NCBI GenBank assembly: GCA_028532985.1
Contig: JANCIK010000008.1
Coordinates: forward strand, 1,116,001-1,180,000
DNA length: 64,000 nt
Direction of reading: 5' to 3'
Origin: Stropharia rugosoannulata
Taxonomy: Eukaryota; Basidiomycota; Agaricomycetes; Agaricales; Strophariaceae
Shown: piece after piece, positions 1 to 10,883 of the stretch
Numbering within the stretch: position 1 is the first letter of the stretch
Layout of the letters: each line of letters begins with the position of its first letter
Translations under genes and position numbers: made by a program
Notes under the pieces: model-generated
Seen by the model: the letters and a program-made list of their open reading frames with translations, nothing else
What the model was told of the DNA's origin: nothing
Database searches by the model: none

Positions 1-717
1 CCAATCCCAACATTGAAACTGATAAAGAAGTGAATGCGCTCTTGGTGCTCCAGCGACGGTTTCCAAGTCAATGTTACTTCGGCAAAGGACCATTTCGCGT
101 AGGTAGTTAATGCAATGGTGGGCTTCTGGAGAGACTCCACGAGGAGGTTGCGTAATGGAGCTGTACTGCTTAGCAGCCACTACATGCTTGCGCAGGATAT
201 TCAGGCATCGTAGTTGATGGTAAATGGATACCGTATACAACATTGTTCCTTTTCTCCCAGAGATTTCAAAGCCAACCTCTCCATTTCCTGGAATGAGGAG
301 GTCCCATTCATAGTCATCGCCGACGAGCTGGTAGTGTGCCGTGTCTCCAACATGTGTGCGGACTGGTTCCAGAGATGGAAGAGGTAGAACTGCCGGTATA
401 TCAGACTCTGTAACAAGGTGTTATATTAGCCCAAACGATAATCAGTCCAGTTACGATAACTAATGTAATAGCTTGCCTATTGTCAACTGGTCTGAATTTT
501 GCCGTCCTATACCTTGTATCGTCCAGAGTATGACCGTTATTTTACTCATACATGCAAGCAGAAGAACCAAGTGAAGAAGTGCACCTGGCATTTTGAGTAT
601 CAATACGAGGTCTGCAAGGTAAGACGCCGCCACCATTTGCAATGTATAAATAATTAAAACCCGATCCATTGTACGCGGAACAAATGATGGTTCTCTGAAA
701 GAACTATACATGGCCAA
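1..717 (-). CDS. UstYa-family (DUF3328-like) protein, partial, 3' end beyond the window
   Basis: Two-exon model. Exon 1 is 513-717 (possible inner start near 669), the intron is 408-512 (105 nt, GT-AG, CTAAT branch-like element), and exon 2 is 1-407, running off the window. The splice keeps frame and joins a hydrophobic N-terminal segment, likely one membrane anchor, to a lumenal domain. Exon 2 carries the family layout: YHQLRCLN, then EAHHCINYLREMVLC and NIDLE. UstYa proteins are oxidases that modify fungal peptides such as ustiloxins, and they normally show two HxxHC motifs. Here they read HQLRC and EAHHC, so one conserved His is replaced in each. The protein could be a diverged or inactive member. 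The C-terminus is missing. The start codon is uncertain. Confidence 0.75.
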
Positions 718-1071
718 TCAAGAACCTGAATATTCCATCAAAAGCACATGTCCGCGTCATGGTTGTCTTAATAGTTTTCTGATGGTGAGCTCTGACCGGA
801 ACCGGATATATCAAGCCGGGGAGATCCGTAGTTCAATGTGAATAAAGCTATTTGAGATGTATGGAATTCAATTTCTAATTTCACTTTCTTTGTCGAATAC
901 CTTATGGGGTACGTCATACTATTCTTGTATGTATTGTATGATCGGATATTCTCGCTTGCGTATATTTGTTACCTGGCAAGAGTCATTTAAATTTAGCAAC
1001 ATATTTCACACAATATCGTGTACTCATCGTACAAAGCAGTGGTTTTGAGTTTATGAGCGTTTTTCATTTGG

Positions 1072-1079
1072 TATAAAAG
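1072..1079 (+). promoter_or_regulatory. TATA box of the short secreted-peptide gene
   Basis: TATAAAAG lies 70 nt before the ATG at 1149, a normal distance for a fungal promoter with a short leader. Confidence 0.5.
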
Positions 1080-1148
1080 GCTCCGTTTGTCTCAGTACAC
1101 CTTCAACCCACAGACGCTCCCTCACTCACCACAACAGAGCTCTATCCA

Positions 1149-1412
1149 ATGCACTTTTTCAAATTTACCATTGCACTTTCCCTTGCTATATGGTCTGTTG
1201 GAGCATTACCCGCTACTCCAGCCCCAGACAGTGACTGGTATGTATAGTCAATATTTATGCATCGATTAATATACTGAAGCGATGAAGTCCCAACGATGTA
1301 CCAAATGGAGCTTCTACTGAAGCATCAAGTAAGACCTGACATCTAGTTACACCAAAAAAATATTTATCTGTTAAACGTAGAGAAAGTCAGCGATCTCGCG
1401 TGTATCTTCTAG
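1149..1412 (+). CDS. Candidate short secreted peptide, about 53 aa
   Basis: Proposed exons are 1149-1237, 1288-1328 and 1381-1412, with introns of 50 and 52 nt that start GTATGT and GTAAGA and end AG. The first exon encodes Met, two Phe, a Lys and a hydrophobic run ending VGALPA, which is a good secretion signal with cleavage near Ala-Leu-Pro. The mature part would be small and rich in Pro, Asp, Asn, Ser, with two Cys and one KK pair. A TATA box lies upstream and an AATAAA at 1587-1592 downstream. The intron 1 acceptor is ambiguous: AG at 1279 gives another frame and C-terminus. I do not recognise the product. It is divergently transcribed next to a UstYa-like gene, a typical setting for a peptide precursor, but it shows no repeated core. 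Confidence 0.4.
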
Positions 1413-4400
1413 TGCTATACTACGGCATACGAACTTACATTAGGTTAGTTGTATTGAATGCCACGCATCATTCAGTACTAATTCTTCCCACCCTTATTTT
1501 ACAGAGCAAAGTTGTTTATATAACCTGTTCTCCGAATATTGTCTGAGGTTACAGTGCTCTCACATGTACCAAGTGTTTTTATATACAATAAAGTATCAAA
1601 AATGTTTGCGGAATGTTAGATGTATCGTTATTCACGACGTAGGCATCTGTACAGGAGGTCAGTCTAGTGCCAACAGAGCATGAAGGTGATAAACACCGTC
1701 AGACCCATGCTTCGACCATGTCCTGCACTTCCGTTCCGTGGTGTCGACCGGTAAACCCTATGCATACCTTTGCTGCGGCCCATACCTCTTCCGGCTACCA
1801 GTTACATGGCCCGCATCTCGTCCCCGCCCCCCGCCTTTCGTAAGTATGGCCCTTTGGGTCGCATCTCCATGAATGTCGACTGCACCCTTCTCTCCTGTAG
1901 TGCCGCATCGTCGTCCGGTCCCCACCTTACCTAGTCGCCCACCCACTCCAACCACTGGCTTGGAAAACCAGGGTGGACTACTACTAGCCATTGACAATTA
2001 CATGCACTTTCCCTCTCGTGGGCCTACAATACACGTCAACCGTTTGTCTTGTTCAGCACTGGCTTGGGCGCATCTGCCCTTCAAAGCTTCACTCCCTGCG
2101 AGAATGTCTGCGCAATGCTCGCGCCGCTCTGTAAATGGCCGGCTAATCGTCCTAATATTGGTCCCCGTGCCTATGCCTTCCTATGCCAAACGGCTGAATG
2201 TCCGAACATCCTAACGTCCATCACGCCGGCTCGCATGCGACGCCCTGCCACGTATATGCCATGGAGGCCCTACTATATGCGTGGATGTCCCGTTTCTGCC
2301 GCCTTCGCGCCTTGCGTATCAGCGCATTCCTCAATGGCCCACCGCGTCTGCATCCGCGTCTCATTGCCCCGCCCGCACAACTGTCCTATTCCGCAAACTG
2401 TCGAGCCATCCCATTTTATCCTCATACATTCCTTTCCTCTACATCCTTCCAACGCCGACCCCCTACTGACCAATTCCAGCCCTTTTTTCCTCCAATGCAG
2501 TCATTCGCCCTGGCTATGCTCCCTGTCTCTCATCGTTTGTTTCTCGCATGTATATCCATCATTCATTACGGCTGGGCTGGGCACTTATTCAGTCCCAGAA
2601 ATCATCCGACAAGCCAGTGCGCATATAATTAATGTTGAATGTTAAACGTGAACCCGCACACATCCGACACCGTACTTCGCGCCCATACACACCTCCAACT
2701 CACTGCATTCCCACCTCGACTGAATATCGCTCTCCCCGTTCATGCTATTGACCAGAAACGCACATACATGCCTTTGCTTCACCCTGTGCCTCTCACCGCT
2801 CCCCGCGGGGTCATCCGCGCTGTTCACCATCCCTCGTTCCCCGTCCCTCACAAGCATTTAATATCCCGTCTGGTCACGTCCAGGAACGGCCCCTTCTCTT
2901 GTGCCGCCCCTCTTTCCTTTGCCGTGGCCGCGACGATTTAAAATCTCGTCCCTGATTAATCTTGCTCGCCTAAGCCTCTGGAGCCAGGCAGCAGAGTCAA
3001 ATTGCGCGTTGAGAGAGCCCAGTTGTGCATGAAGAAGAGGCCTGGAAGTAACCACGGTCCACGGACGTTGTGGGAGTCATGCTCCCCTTCTTGCTTCATT
3101 GCTTGTGGTCCACCACTGCTCACGATCCCGAGTGCACTATGAATTGAAATCCGTGCACTCGCTCCGTTCGCCTCACATCGCCGGGCTGCATATGCATTCT
3201 GCTACGACACTCCATCGCCTTCTAGCTGCGTCGTCCCCTTCTCATTTACGGGTCACGATGCCTCCGTGGTCCTCTTTACCACTGCCTATTGTGTTACCTC
3301 TTGCCGTCTAGCGTCCCTATCCCCACTTCATCTTCAATCATTGACCCGGGTCACTCAGTCCGTGCATTTTCGACAGAGTCTTCTGGTACGCAGTGCGCAG
3401 CGACCGAAGCGCAGTGCCCAATGCAAGTTGGAATTGAGATGCCTGATGTCGTTGCTCAGACATTCCTTACTACGGGCATGCTTCGTTCTGGTCTTGGTGT
3501 GCAAGCTGCTGGTGAGCGGAATGAAGGCAGACGCCGTGGTACCTCAGTTATTGGGTATGGCTGAGGCGCGATGTGCAGTACGTATTGAGGACTGGGTGGT
3601 GGGTGCGGGTCGATGAGAGTTAAGTGTACGAATGATGGTTGGGCACGGAGGTCCTTCATGTCTATGAGTGGCTATGATGGGTTGTTACATATAATTAAAA
3701 TGGGTAGTGCGGGAGGGATATTACCTTAATGTTCCTGAAACTGACTTAGATCAACAATATCCTTACCTGCGTGAGGGCCCCATTGCGCAGGCTAAGGGAA
3801 CCTCTAGAACGGTTCTCAGCATCATTACTTTATGTCCTCGAAGACTGAACTCATAAATCTATGTATGTACACATCTATTCAGTGTACGTGTGTCATCGTC
3901 CAAACATATGTATGTCAGCTCCATGTACATTTGTGAAATGTAGTTCTGGGCCTAGATAACCTCCTACTCTCTTTCTCCTGTACCGAGATCTTCTGATACC
4001 TCTACTCCACCATCATCTGTTAAATTTCCTTCCTCTAAATTTGGTTTGTCGCCTCTGGGTCAGCTTGTGTAGTCTCCTTGTATGGTGGAATAATTGCTAT
4101 AGAAGTATCAAGGTACTCAAATGGGTTGTGACTGTACATGTATCACTTGAAAAGACTACGAGCCTGTTAATTCTCCTCGTTCGTAAGCTCCAATTTCTAT
4201 GTCGCGGCGCTGAAGTCACTCGGACATGTCCACGAACCTAACTTGTAGTTTAAATTTAGAAACTGGAACTCTATTTGGTCTGTGTGTCTTTCCATCCCTG
4301 CTTCTAGTATACGCGTCATGCAGTTCATTGTCAGTTCAAGGCTCAAGCGCTCAACCATTATGACGCTGTATTTGTTGACCCATTGAAATAGAAACAGTGT

Positions 4401-4542
4401 ATATATTGAATGAAGGGTAGAACTCATCCTACTGAATTCAAGCTAACGTCCACTAGGGTACAGTGTTGTTATCATCGTCCTTTCAATTTCACGCTTCGTT
4501 ATCTCTCTGTCGTCTTAGTTGGCGAAGACATAACTGCATATT
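1413..4542. other. Gene-poor stretch, no supported gene
   Basis: About 3.1 kb. The part from about 1700 to 3650 is rich in C and T on the plus strand, so several overlapping ORFs up to 198 codons stay open. None shows a domain, intron pattern or start context I recognise. It may be a decayed repeat. An AATAAA at 1587-1592 probably belongs to the gene upstream. Confidence 0.5.
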
Positions 4543-6267
4543 ATGCCGGTGGACATTCTCAGCTCCTTTCCCCTTGATTTGATTCGTATGAATAGGGCAC
4601 CAAACGAAACCGAGCTAGCATCTGCGAGGGCGATGCTGCCGTACTTCGAGGTTGAAATTTCCGAGATTTCTGCACAAATTAAGGAGGCGGAGGCGCGACT
4701 TCGCAAGCTCAACTCAGCAAGGAGAACGTTACAGAGGAAAGAAGCCAGGCTCAAATGCGTTGTGGCCCCAATACGCCGTGTACCCCAAGACGTGATATGC
4801 CTCATCTTCGACTACTGTCTTCGTGAACGTTATGTTCTGGAAGATGATCTGGAAAGATTCTTGCCATATGACAAATTCGATCGACATGGTTTTTGTGATT
4901 TATCGCCATCCCTGTCTGCAAGAAGGTTGCCCTTACTCCTCACTCATGTGTCAAGCCCGTTTCGTAAAATTGTACTGGACATGCCTACGCTATGGAAAAT
5001 CGCTGAATTCAGGATTCAATCACCTAGCCTGTTGACATGGGCCAGTCGTGACTCCGATTATTACAAATATATGTGCATCTCTCAAAGGAATCGGATATCT
5101 GGCATGAAAGAATGGCTTCGCCGTTCCGGATCCTTATCACTAAACCTTGAAGTCCACTTCTCCAATTACGCACATGATGGTTATGAAGAATTACAAGAAT
5201 TGTACAACATTATGATCGACATTGTTATTTCATGCCATAAGCGGTGGAGAGATATCAGGTTTTCTTTCGATCAAGATCTCCCAGAGAAGATGATGTCAGC
5301 ATTGTTGGCTCTTACTTCAGAGGACCTACCGTTGCTTCGCACCTTAAGGTTCCACTCCTACGGATACACAAGGAGCTCTCAATATTTCAAGTTCATGCCA
5401 ATGTTTGCCTGCCCTAGCTTGAAGATTATGACCGGTGTTTCGCTGGATGATTCACAAATCCACAAGGACTTACTCTGTTTCTCCTTCTCCAACCTAACTC
5501 TCCTGGATTCATCCATTGAGACCCGCTCTATCACCATTGCAACAACACTCCGCCAATGCACTTCTCTCATTGAACTTCGCCTGTTTATTACTGGAAACGA
5601 TGACGACATTACTATTCCACAATTTGTGATAGAGCTGCCTTGTCTGCAAGACCTCTATGTAATCGACCATGTACTAGTGCCCGAAGGTGAACAATACTCA
5701 ATGAAAACTGTCAAATACATCAGCACTCCCAAGTTAAACAAATTCTACTATAGAAAACAATGGTCAAAAATTACCATGCTACCTGACATTTTCAAGCACT
5801 CCCACAACCTGACAACACTTGGACTTGCCTGTAATATATCTTGTGATCTCTTCATTGAAATACTTCGGTACTGCCCACAAATCACATGTCTGGTTGGCTT
5901 GCCAACTCTCACACATAGTGGCCTGGATCTTGCAGTGGCTTATGACAGGTTCCTCATCCGATTGGTGGACGCCGACGACGCAGGGGACATAATTTGCCCA
6001 AAATTAGAGCACATGTATGGAGAATATGATCCCATTCCGATCATAAATGTCAACACTCTTGATGCCATTGTTACACGAAAGGGCATGAACTCTTCTGCGA
6101 ACATGGCTCCATGGAGAATGCTGCGTGCCAAGATCACATGCATGCAGAAAGATGAGATGACGGTGCAAAAGCTACTGAGGAAGTGTAACCAGAACATATT
6201 TTTCCTGATACTTTGTGGCACTTATGACACAATAGATGACTATGTACCTATACCATTTCCTGCATGA
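4543..6267 (+). CDS. F-box-like protein, 574 aa, of the large Agaricomycete family
   Basis: Single exon. Residues about 35-70 form a charged helix (EISEISAQIKEAEARLRKL), probably a coiled coil. It is followed at about 76-115 by an F-box-like segment starting PIRRVPQDVICLIFDYC. The rest is leucine-rich with irregular repeats (LPLLRTLRF, CPSLKIM, CTSLIELRLF, LPCLQDLYVI), as in the LRR-like halves of these proteins. F-box proteins bring substrates to SCF ubiquitin ligases through Skp1; the substrate here is unknown. The Met at 4543 directly precedes the helix, as is usual in the family. A 13-base word (ATGACACAATAGA) occurs just before the stop and again just after it. No frame damage is seen. 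Confidence 0.8.
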   Translation: MPVDILSSFPLDLIRMNRAPNETELASARAMLPYFEVEISEISAQIKEAEARLRKLNSARRTLQRKEARLKCVVAPIRRVPQDVICLIFDYCLRERYVLEDDLERFLPYDKFDRHGFCDLSPSLSARRLPLLLTHVSSPFRKIVLDMPTLWKIAEFRIQSPSLLTWASRDSDYYKYMCISQRNRISGMKEWLRRSGSLSLNLEVHFSNYAHDGYEELQELYNIMIDIVISCHKRWRDIRFSFDQDLPEKMMSALLALTSEDLPLLRTLRFHSYGYTRSSQYFKFMPMFACPSLKIMTGVSLDDSQIHKDLLCFSFSNLTLLDSSIETRSITIATTLRQCTSLIELRLFITGNDDDITIPQFVIELPCLQDLYVIDHVLVPEGEQYSMKTVKYISTPKLNKFYYRKQWSKITMLPDIFKHSHNLTTLGLACNISCDLFIEILRYCPQITCLVGLPTLTHSGLDLAVAYDRFLIRLVDADDAGDIICPKLEHMYGEYDPIPIINVNTLDAIVTRKGMNSSANMAPWRMLRAKITCMQKDEMTVQKLLRKCNQNIFFLILCGTYDTIDDYVPIPFPA

Positions 6268-6571
6268 CACAATAGACAGAGTTACGCCGCAGAAATTGAA
6301 GAAAATTGCTGGGACAGCAAGCATATCAATGGTGATCTATTCTTAGCTCTTGGGCTTGAAAGACTGGGCTTATTCATGTATGTGGTGGATACTGGATAGC
6401 AGATACTGCCCGGGCCGAACTGCCTTATGTAGTAGTCATGATGTCATCAGTCTCATTTACCATTTTGGAAACAGCTGCATGTAGAGCATGCGTGAAACAC
6501 GGTGTATGCATGCGGCTCCCCCGAAGATACTGTTCACATCCCTTCTATTATAGCTCGCCGTCTCTATTCAC
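6268..6571. other. Intergenic, 304 bp
   Basis: No gene seen. It holds the terminator side of the F-box gene and the promoter side of the interrupted gene that starts at 6572. No TATA box was clear to me and no terminal repeat of a transposon was found. Confidence 0.4.
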
Positions 6572-9412
6572 ATGTCAGAAAGTGTTGGCTCCCTGTAAGT
6601 AATGTTCTAGGACAATTGTAGGCTATAATAACTTTGATTTACACTCAATTCTGGATTGGATTCAGCCTGCCCCGACCGCCCCATGTGGGAGTAAGCAATT
6701 CTCCCGACTCAAATGTGCCTGCTGCTGCCAGTGCTGCTCCTGAGTCTTCTGTACCTCGTCGGCATGGGAGACCTCCAGGAAGTAAGCGTCCAAAGGAAGC
6801 GGACCCCCCTAAACGTTGCGGAAGGCCGCTTGGGTCGGGCTATAAGCAGAAGCAGCGCCTTCTTGAAGGAGAAACTGATGTCGCTCCGAAGAAACCACGC
6901 GGGCGGCCTAGAAAGCATGTGTCACCATCGCCTTTAGTGACAATTGAATTTTCAGATAATGTACGTACCTTTATTAACAAATGAGGCCTATTAAAGTAAA
7001 TTCATGTTAGGCGAGTTCAATCTGGGCAACAGACATTCCCCAAGTGCGTAGAACGCTGCTTGTATACACTCCACCACCAGGGTCGCCTTTGCGACCTGAG
7101 GTGGATAATAATACACCTTCCGAAGGTGCCGTGACTTACCAGTCAATCTTGCCCCATGAAGACCCACAACGGCCCATCGATACTTTGGATATTGATGAAG
7201 AAGAAGGTGTTGGAAACGGACTCGGAGAGGAAGACAATGTTGTGGATGACATTGAGGACAAAGGGGAACCATCAGGGCCTGGTCCTGGGCCTACACAACG
7301 CCCACTGCCTCCATGGCTTATGGAACAGTTTCATGTGAAGCTAGAGGAAGCTGGGCAACTAAATTCGGACAATGTACCACTACTGTATGCCGAACATAAT
7401 ACATTCTGGTTTCCAAACAAATCAATTTGGTTTATTCTTCAATCCGGGAATGTATTGCCTACAGATCTGTATAACCTGCAGTTCTACCTGTGGGACCCGG
7501 AGCGACTATGCAAGAAACTTCCCTGTCCTGTTTGCAAATATCCTCTACAGCAGCATGGCCATATCTCTCATCCACGGCGGGTGATTGACATCGACTCAAC
7601 ATTCTGGATTATTGGATTCAGATACTGCTGTCCACAATGCATTCATCCCACATCCAAAAAGAAAACTGTGACATACCATAGCTGGGACAACAATATCTTA
7701 AAGATGCTGCCGCCTGAACTTGCAGCAGAATTTCCGGCCCGTCTCAGTCATCGAAGCAGCATATCTAATGCTGTATTTATGTTGCTGTGATTGTGTATGC
7801 AAAGTGGCATGGGCACAAAGCAATTTTCGGACTCCCTTCGAGCATCTTCTGGCATATGATCAACTGCAGTTGCAGTACTTGGAGCACATATACAGCCGAA
7901 AAGTGTCCTTAGATTCATGGATGGGGATCACATATGAAAGTTTTCTTCCATTTGATGATACCAGTCCCAAAGGTCGTCATGGGTACATTCCTAATGCTCA
8001 GTGGTTCGCAAACATGTATGACACCTACATAGAAAAACACCAAGATGACTTCAACCAGCACACTGCTATGCTCACTTGCGACATTGGAGCAATCGATCAT
8101 AGTCACAAGGTGCGTGTATATTTTATTTGTACTTAGTGTATTGCATTTTATTGATTCTCTACTTGAAATATACACTTAGGTAACCAAGCATATAGCAAGA
8201 GTCGAAGGAGAGCAGATTTTTACAGCAGTCTTCTCCATTACCAACCGCTTGGGGGAACTGCATGGATGTAATTTCGTCGCCACAAAAGCTCAAGCTCAAG
8301 CGGAACTGACATTAACTGGAATACGTGATTCGCTTGCCTTGTACGGCCATTCACAACCCCAAGTTCTATATACCGACAATATGGCGGATAAGGCATGGGT
8401 TGAGCAATGTTTTCCATCGCTAAAAATGGGAGTAGTTCCCATTGAGAAGTATAGTCATCTCCCTGCTCTTGAAATATCACCACAAGCTCAGGTTCTTATA
8501 AGAAGCGATGCAGTCTCTATCAACGACACTGCTCGCATAATACTCGATGATGTCCCAGTGTCAGAGGGTGCCATTGCGATTGGTTTTGACACTGAGTGGA
8601 ATGTTGATATTTCGTCTCGTGGGTCTATTGAAGGTCGATCCAAGACAGCCATTATTCAGATTGCCTATGATGGAGATAATGTCTACATTCTTCAGGTATG
8701 TTTCTCCAGTCAACTACGTCAGTTACCAGTAGTGCCGCGCTGACTCTATTTATAGATTGCAAGCATGATCGCACATGGAACTCTACTGCTTCAGCTGAAA
8801 ATTCTACTGGCTCATCCCCATGTATTAAAGGTCAGCAGGATGATTAATGCAGATCTATCATACCTTCAAGAAGCATGTCACTCAGATATGCCATTCACTG
8901 GAGCATTAGATCTCGCAAAGTACGCCAAGGACCGCTGTCTGATATCCAACATTTCTAAAACAAGTCTTTCGGATCTTTCTGCACTGGTATTGCACAAGCG
9001 ACTTAACAAGAATATCTCCGAGCGAATCAGCCAGGACTGGGAAAACACAAATCTCACGCCCGAACAGTTAGATTACACAGCAAAAGATGTGTATGCATCA
9101 CTGCTGATCTATCACAAACTGTCTGCACTTGATATTCCCCAGCCGTTATCACTCTCTCCTCTACCACTCACTCCAGTGCTCGTCTATAGTACAGACAATA
9201 CATCCATAATCGCTGAAGGCAAGATACCCGACTATCAACCTAATGCTCTCGATGGAATTACTATCTTGCCTGCTCGTATCTTGGTTGACATCCTCAAGGT
9301 TCTTGTTCTTGGAGCTATTATTGTGCCACATAAGTGTCTGCTTAGCAGCTTTGGATCAACGCCATTCTCATTGGTCTGTCTACGGAGTCACTTGCACTCT
9401 CAGCCATCCCGA
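6572..9412 (+). pseudogene. Interrupted gene, segment 1: AT-hooks, zinc-binding domain, DDE-like segment, 3'-5' exonuclease
   Basis: Exons 6572-6594, 6666-6960, 7011-8109, 8180-8695 and 8756-9412 join in frame at GT-AG introns of 50-71 nt. The order is: three AT-hook-like GRP motifs (6760-6920); a cysteine-rich domain with CPVC and CCPQC (7519-7640), which I recall as DUF6729; a DDE-like part with CDIGAIDHSHK and LYTDN (8080-8390); and a DEDD exonuclease with FDTEW (about 8585), an INADLSYLQ Asp and YTAKD. It may be a transposase or a captured exonuclease fusion; its function is unknown. Two defects precede the insertions: an in-frame TGA at 7788-7790 where relatives, from memory, have Arg, and a frameshift near 7840 before the AYDQLQLQYLEHI segment. 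LTR1 is inserted after 9412. Confidence 0.75.
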
Positions 9413-10627
9413 TGACAGGGCTGCTTTTTGGCTACGGGTGTAAACAGTTAGGAGGTCCGCTAGTGGGATAGCTGCGCGTGGGAAACACAGAGGGACTAGA
9501 GTTGAGCCTGCCTCATAGTCTATAGCTATCAGCGCGCGAGCATCATGACTACAAGCACCTGCGCGCACCGTATCGCGAGAAGGATTGGTCAGCGAGCTGC
9601 ACAGTCTAGAGTGCATAGTTTGGCCGTCTGTGCGAGCGATCAGGGAAGCGTAGAACGGTTAAGCACCAGCAAAGAGCGGTGTGAGTACAGCTGAGCGGAT
9701 ACCAAAGGCGGTGTGAAGGGCTGTGCGCGTATCTCATATGCGCACATCGCAAAGGCAGAATTTGTCTAAGTCCACACATCATGTGACCGTGGCGGCGCGC
9801 ATCAAAAGACGCGCAAAAGCCCGAGGGAATGAACGACATGCGCGCAGCGAATGCCAAGGGATCAGGACACTCGAAGGGAAGCCCGGAAGCGATGCGCGGA
9901 CCTTTGGCCGTGTGTTGCTAGTATTTACTTTACCTTATTATTAGTACACATGCGTGCATCGCATATAAACCTGTATCCTTGTCTATAGTAATCTAAGCAA
10001 TTGTCTACCCACTAGATCTGTGTGCTGGGTTCTGTCCCAGGCCGTCAGCAGGCTGTGTTTAGCTTTTGTTAGGGTTTTAACTGTGAAGTGTTTGTGAATC
10101 ATAGGAGTTTTGGATAGCTTCTGACCACCGGGTCATTTGGAGAGCTCAGTGAGGAGTCAGTACAACCGTGTACGGAAACTCGCACTGTAGTGTTTAGACT
10201 GTGAGACTGCACTGCCGGGTGAAAGACTTTGGAGAGTCTTGGATTATTGGACTTTGGAGAGTCCGCGCATCGTACGAGGTCACCGGACCCGGAAGTGCGC
10301 GCAGCGAAGCCGTTCGCTAAAAACAACTTATTTCATTTATCATTTTTTGCTTTGCACACGCCACTAGCAACCGGGCTCTATCCGAGATTTACTAGAATTA
10401 AACCCCTCCTTACAAACGAACTTGCAGGCACTACTTGCTGTTACAAAGACTAGAGGACACGAGGTGCGCGCATCGCACGCCCAGAACGGGAACCAGAGCA
10501 GAGCATAGATTATACTACCATTTAGTTGAGGGCATTCGCTCGATCTAAGGGATAGGATCTCGCTCCGCTGGGTGTGTGTGTGTTGTTGTTTCGCGATTTC
10601 GAGTCTAGCTACGCAGTAGATCTCTCA
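9413..10627 (+). repeat. LTR1 5' long terminal repeat
   Basis: It runs from TG to CA and is 1215 bp long. TATAAA at 9964-9969 is the likely promoter. About a dozen GCGC words are visible. Short ORFs in it are shadows; the same ORFs appear in the 3' copy. Confidence 0.93.
9964..9969 (+). promoter_or_regulatory. TATA box in the LTR1 5' LTR
   Basis: TATAAA lies in the middle of the LTR, so transcription would begin near 9990-10000. The 3' LTR copy is at 24630-24635. Confidence 0.5.
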
Positions 10628-10629
10628 TC

Positions 10630-10647
10630 TGGAGCCCACCGCGAGGG
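10630..10647 (+). other. LTR1 primer binding site candidate
   Basis: TGGAGCCCACCGCGAGGG begins 2 nt after the LTR. It starts TGG, as expected for pairing with a tRNA 3' CCA. I cannot name the tRNA. Confidence 0.5.
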
Positions 10648-10883
10648 GAAGGTTCAGAAATCTCAATTAGTGTTTTGGGAACTACGGCTTGCGCCTATTA
10701 CAATAAATTTCAAAAATTTCAAATAAAACGGGGACGAGTAACAAGCGAGGCAAATTTCCTGCGCCTTCATCGCTCGCCGAGCCAGAAGAAGCCAGACCAT
10801 CCTTTGGAACGGTGCCTTCACGCGAGAGAACCACAAGGAGCAAGAAAGACGCTGAGCTGGTAGAGCCGTTGGTAATTACACCG

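Noticed and set aside
1758..3659. Long overlapping ORFs, up to 198 codons, in the CT-rich stretch
   Set aside because: Open frames on several frames at once are expected from the base bias. No conserved motif, signal peptide or splice pattern supports any of them.
7340..7380. Reading the interrupted gene as a working host gene
   Set aside because: An in-frame TGA, a frameshift and three insertions with a probable frame problem at the 26144-26224 intron rule out a full-length product.
9606..10453. ORFs of 73-83 codons inside the LTR1 LTRs
   Set aside because: They recur unchanged in both LTRs only because the LTRs are repeats. They have no domain, overlap each other on both strands and lie across the promoter.
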